A stretch of DNA of 41,031 nucleotides, taken from assembly GCA_937901145.1 (NCBI GenBank), contig CALCHE010000118.1, positions 1-41,031 on the forward strand. The letters run 5' to 3'. The position numbers and the translations under genes are program-made. Positions within the stretch are counted from its first letter, which is position 1, and every line of letters begins with the position of its first letter. The stretch comes from an uncultured Clostridia bacterium. Its GTDB lineage: Bacteria > Bacillota > Clostridia > Oscillospirales > Acutalibacteraceae. Below are positions 39,385 through 41,031 of this stretch, one piece after another. The notes under the pieces were generated by a model. The model was not told the DNA's origin. It saw only the letters and a list, made by a program, of their open reading frames with translations, and did no database searches.

Positions 39385-40878
39385 TTACACGCCGAGCATT
39401 TTATATACCATTTCAATCATATCTTCCTTTTCACAGCAGTCGGTAAATCTCGGCTCTTTACCCTTAAGTGTGGCAAGCTGTGAAGGACATTCTGCGCCTG
39501 TTTCTGTGATAAGAAGGTCAACCTGCTCGAATTCGTCAGCGTCTGCGGGAATCTCACCCTTTACAGCTTTAAGAACTGCTGCAGAGAATTTGTAGGGGTT
39601 GGCTGTGGAAGCGATAACTGCCTCAGTAGTGTCCCCTGTTGCCTTTACATATTCACGGTAAACATTTACTGCTACGGCTGTATGTGTATCGCAGAGATAG
39701 CCGTTTTTATAGGTTTCGCTGATGGTAGCGGCAGTGATTTCATCGTCACAGCAGCCTGCATCGAAAAGAGAAAGAACAAGATCTTTGACTTCCTCGGTTA
39801 CCTCATACTTACCCTCGGATGAGAGAGCTTCCATCCATCCCTTGACCGTAACATCATTTTCTCCGCAGAGGTGGAAAAGAAGTCTTTCGAGGTTAGAGGA
39901 AATGAGAATATCCATAGAGGGTGATGTGGTGGTAAAGAACTTTCTGTTCTTATCGTAAACACCTGTTTTAAGGAAATCTGTGAGAACGTTATTTGCATTT
40001 GAAGCACAGATAAGCTTTTTCACGGGAATACCCATTTTCTTGGCATAGTAAGCGGCAAGAATATTACCGAAGTTACCTGTGGGAACCACTACATTAATTT
40101 CGTCACCGTTTTTGATCGTGCCCTGCTCGATAAGGTCGCAGTAAGCGGAAATGTAGTAAACTATCTGAGGAACAAGTCTGCCCCAGTTAATGGAATTGGC
40201 TGAAGAGAACATCATACCCTTTTCAGCGAGCTTTTCGGCTACAGCTTTATCGGTAAAGATTTTCTTTACACCGCTCTGAGCATCATCAAAGTTACCGTTG
40301 ATAGCGCAGACAGCCACATTCTCACCTGCCTGAGTGGTCATCTGTAATTTCTGCATAGGGCTTACACCGTCATCGGGATAAAAGACCATAATCTTTGTAC
40401 CCTCTACATCCTTGAAGCCTTCAAGTGCAGCCTTACCTGTGTCACCTGATGTGGCAACGAGAATTACTACGGTTTTGTCAAGCTTTATCTTTTTCACAGC
40501 TGTGGTGAGAAGATAAGGAAGAAGCTGAAGAGCCATATCCTTGAAAGCACAGGTGGGACCTCTCCACAGCTCGAGAATGTTTTCACCCTTTGCTATGGTG
40601 TTAATGGGAGAAACCTTAGCACTTGAAAATTTACCCTCAGCATAGGCACCGCTTACGCAGTAGTCGATTTCTTCCTCGGTATAATCGGTAAGATAAAGAG
40701 AAAGAACCTTCTTCGCTCTGGAAATATAGTCAAGACCAACTAAAGAATCGATAAAAGCAGAGTCAATCTGCGGAATTGATTCAGGCACGAAAAGACCGCC
40801 GTCAGCAGAAATACCCTGAGCGATAGCCTGTGCCGATGTAACTTTTACATTTTTATCTCTTGTACTTGTATAAAGCAT
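39385..40878 (-). CDS. thrC: Threonine synthase
   Basis: Converts O-phosphohomoserine to threonine with pyridoxal phosphate. The start is the ATG at 40878 (MLYTSTRDK), about 7 bases after GGAGGT, rather than 40914. The 497-residue protein is of the long type: TSTRDKNVKVTSAQAIAQGISADGGLFVP at the N-terminus, the PLP Lys in GPTCAFKDMALQ (about K113), ATSGDTGKAALEGF, and VPTGNFGNILAAYYAKKMG for phosphate binding. The promoter lies at 40918-40946. homoserine kinase or dehydrogenase genes are not in the window. Confidence 0.96.
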   Translation of the reverse strand: MLYTSTRDKNVKVTSAQAIAQGISADGGLFVPESIPQIDSAFIDSLVGLDYISRAKKVLSLYLTDYTEEEIDYCVSGAYAEGKFSSAKVSPINTIAKGENILELWRGPTCAFKDMALQLLPYLLTTAVKKIKLDKTVVILVATSGDTGKAALEGFKDVEGTKIMVFYPDDGVSPMQKLQMTTQAGENVAVCAINGNFDDAQSGVKKIFTDKAVAEKLAEKGMMFSSANSINWGRLVPQIVYYISAYCDLIEQGTIKNGDEINVVVPTGNFGNILAAYYAKKMGIPVKKLICASNANNVLTDFLKTGVYDKNRKFFTTTSPSMDILISSNLERLLFHLCGENDVTVKGWMEALSSEGKYEVTEEVKDLVLSLFDAGCCDDEITAATISETYKNGYLCDTHTAVAVNVYREYVKATGDTTEAVIASTANPYKFSAAVLKAVKGEIPADADEFEQVDLLITETGAECPSQLATLKGKEPRFTDCCEKEDMIEMVYKMLGV

Positions 40879-40917
40879 AATACTACCTCCGAAAACATAA
40901 AGAGATTTAATCACTAC

Positions 40918-40946
40918 ATTTTAACACATTAATTATAAAAAGTAAA
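40918..40946 (-). promoter_or_regulatory. Promoter of thrC
   Basis: TTTACT (40941-40946) and TAAAAT (40918-40923) on the minus strand with 17 bases between, about 40 bases before the chosen ATG. Confidence 0.68.
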
Positions 40947-41031
40947 GATTTATTTAATAAGAAAAGCAGACTCCCGTGTATGTGTTAAAATGATGTGACC
41001 CAAAAAGAAAGAGAAGTAACTTCAAAATATG
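40947..41031. other. Right edge: likely upstream region of a divergent gene
   Basis: About 85 bases without a gene. A TAAAAT box (near 40988) and a purine-rich AAAGAGAAG run precede an ATG at the last three bases (41029-41031) on the plus strand, which could be the start of a divergent gene outside the window. Weak evidence. Confidence 0.25.

Overview
The window looks like a chromosomal segment of a spore-forming, anaerobic Clostridia-type Firmicute, most likely from the Ruminococcaceae/Oscillospiraceae. It carries spo0A, a DivIVA-like protein, the tig-clpP-clpX order, a radical-SAM DUF512 protein next to der, many secreted or cytoplasmic glycosidases, strong AGGAGG ribosome sites and consensus sigma-A promoters (TTGACA-17-TATAAT). 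Base composition is about 40-48% GC in the lines I counted. The family assignment is inference from gene content, not from a marker search. Most genes are on the minus strand.

Left part (1-10.4 kb): a CarD-type regulator cut by the window edge and visibly richer in GC; spo0A with a degenerate receiver domain; an operon yceD-rpmF-DUF512-der (read right to left) for ribosome biogenesis; a DivIVA-like gene followed by a large secreted cell-wall hydrolase; and, divergent on the plus strand, the CCA-adding enzyme.

Middle part (10.4-20.4 kb): an operon of CE2-type esterase, AEC permease and GH27 alpha-galactosidase with an inserted domain; a GH30 glycosidase; a glycerophosphodiesterase; a ProX-like tRNA deacylase; two paralogous surface proteins built from one and three copies of a ~90-residue beta domain; and an FkbM methyltransferase.

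Island at the tRNA-Leu(CAG) gene (20.4-22.6 kb): a 41-bp piece of the tRNA and a 60-bp flanking block are both duplicated about 0.8 kb downstream. Between the copies lie a promoter, a roughly 200-nt RNA with nested long-range helices, a perfect 10-bp pseudoknot and an intrinsic terminator, and then a small acidic protein gene. A Fic-domain protein follows the second copy. The structured RNA is the best candidate in the window for something undescribed.

Right-middle part (22.6-32.6 kb): GH4 alpha-galactosidase with a Gfo/Idh/MocA oxidoreductase, a second oxidoreductase, and a complete L-fucose operon fucA-fucU-kinase-fucI ending in a GH35 beta-galactosidase. The kinase resembles rhamnulokinase more than FucK. 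Together with GH27, GH30 and CE2 this suggests growth on fucosylated, galactose-rich glycans such as plant arabinogalactan or host mucin. No sugar transporter or dedicated regulator is visible.

Right end (32.7-41 kb): an orphan E2-like acyltransferase with an altered active-site motif, two metallophosphoesterases, secG, tig-clpP-clpX and thrC. No CRISPR array, IS element or rRNA was seen.
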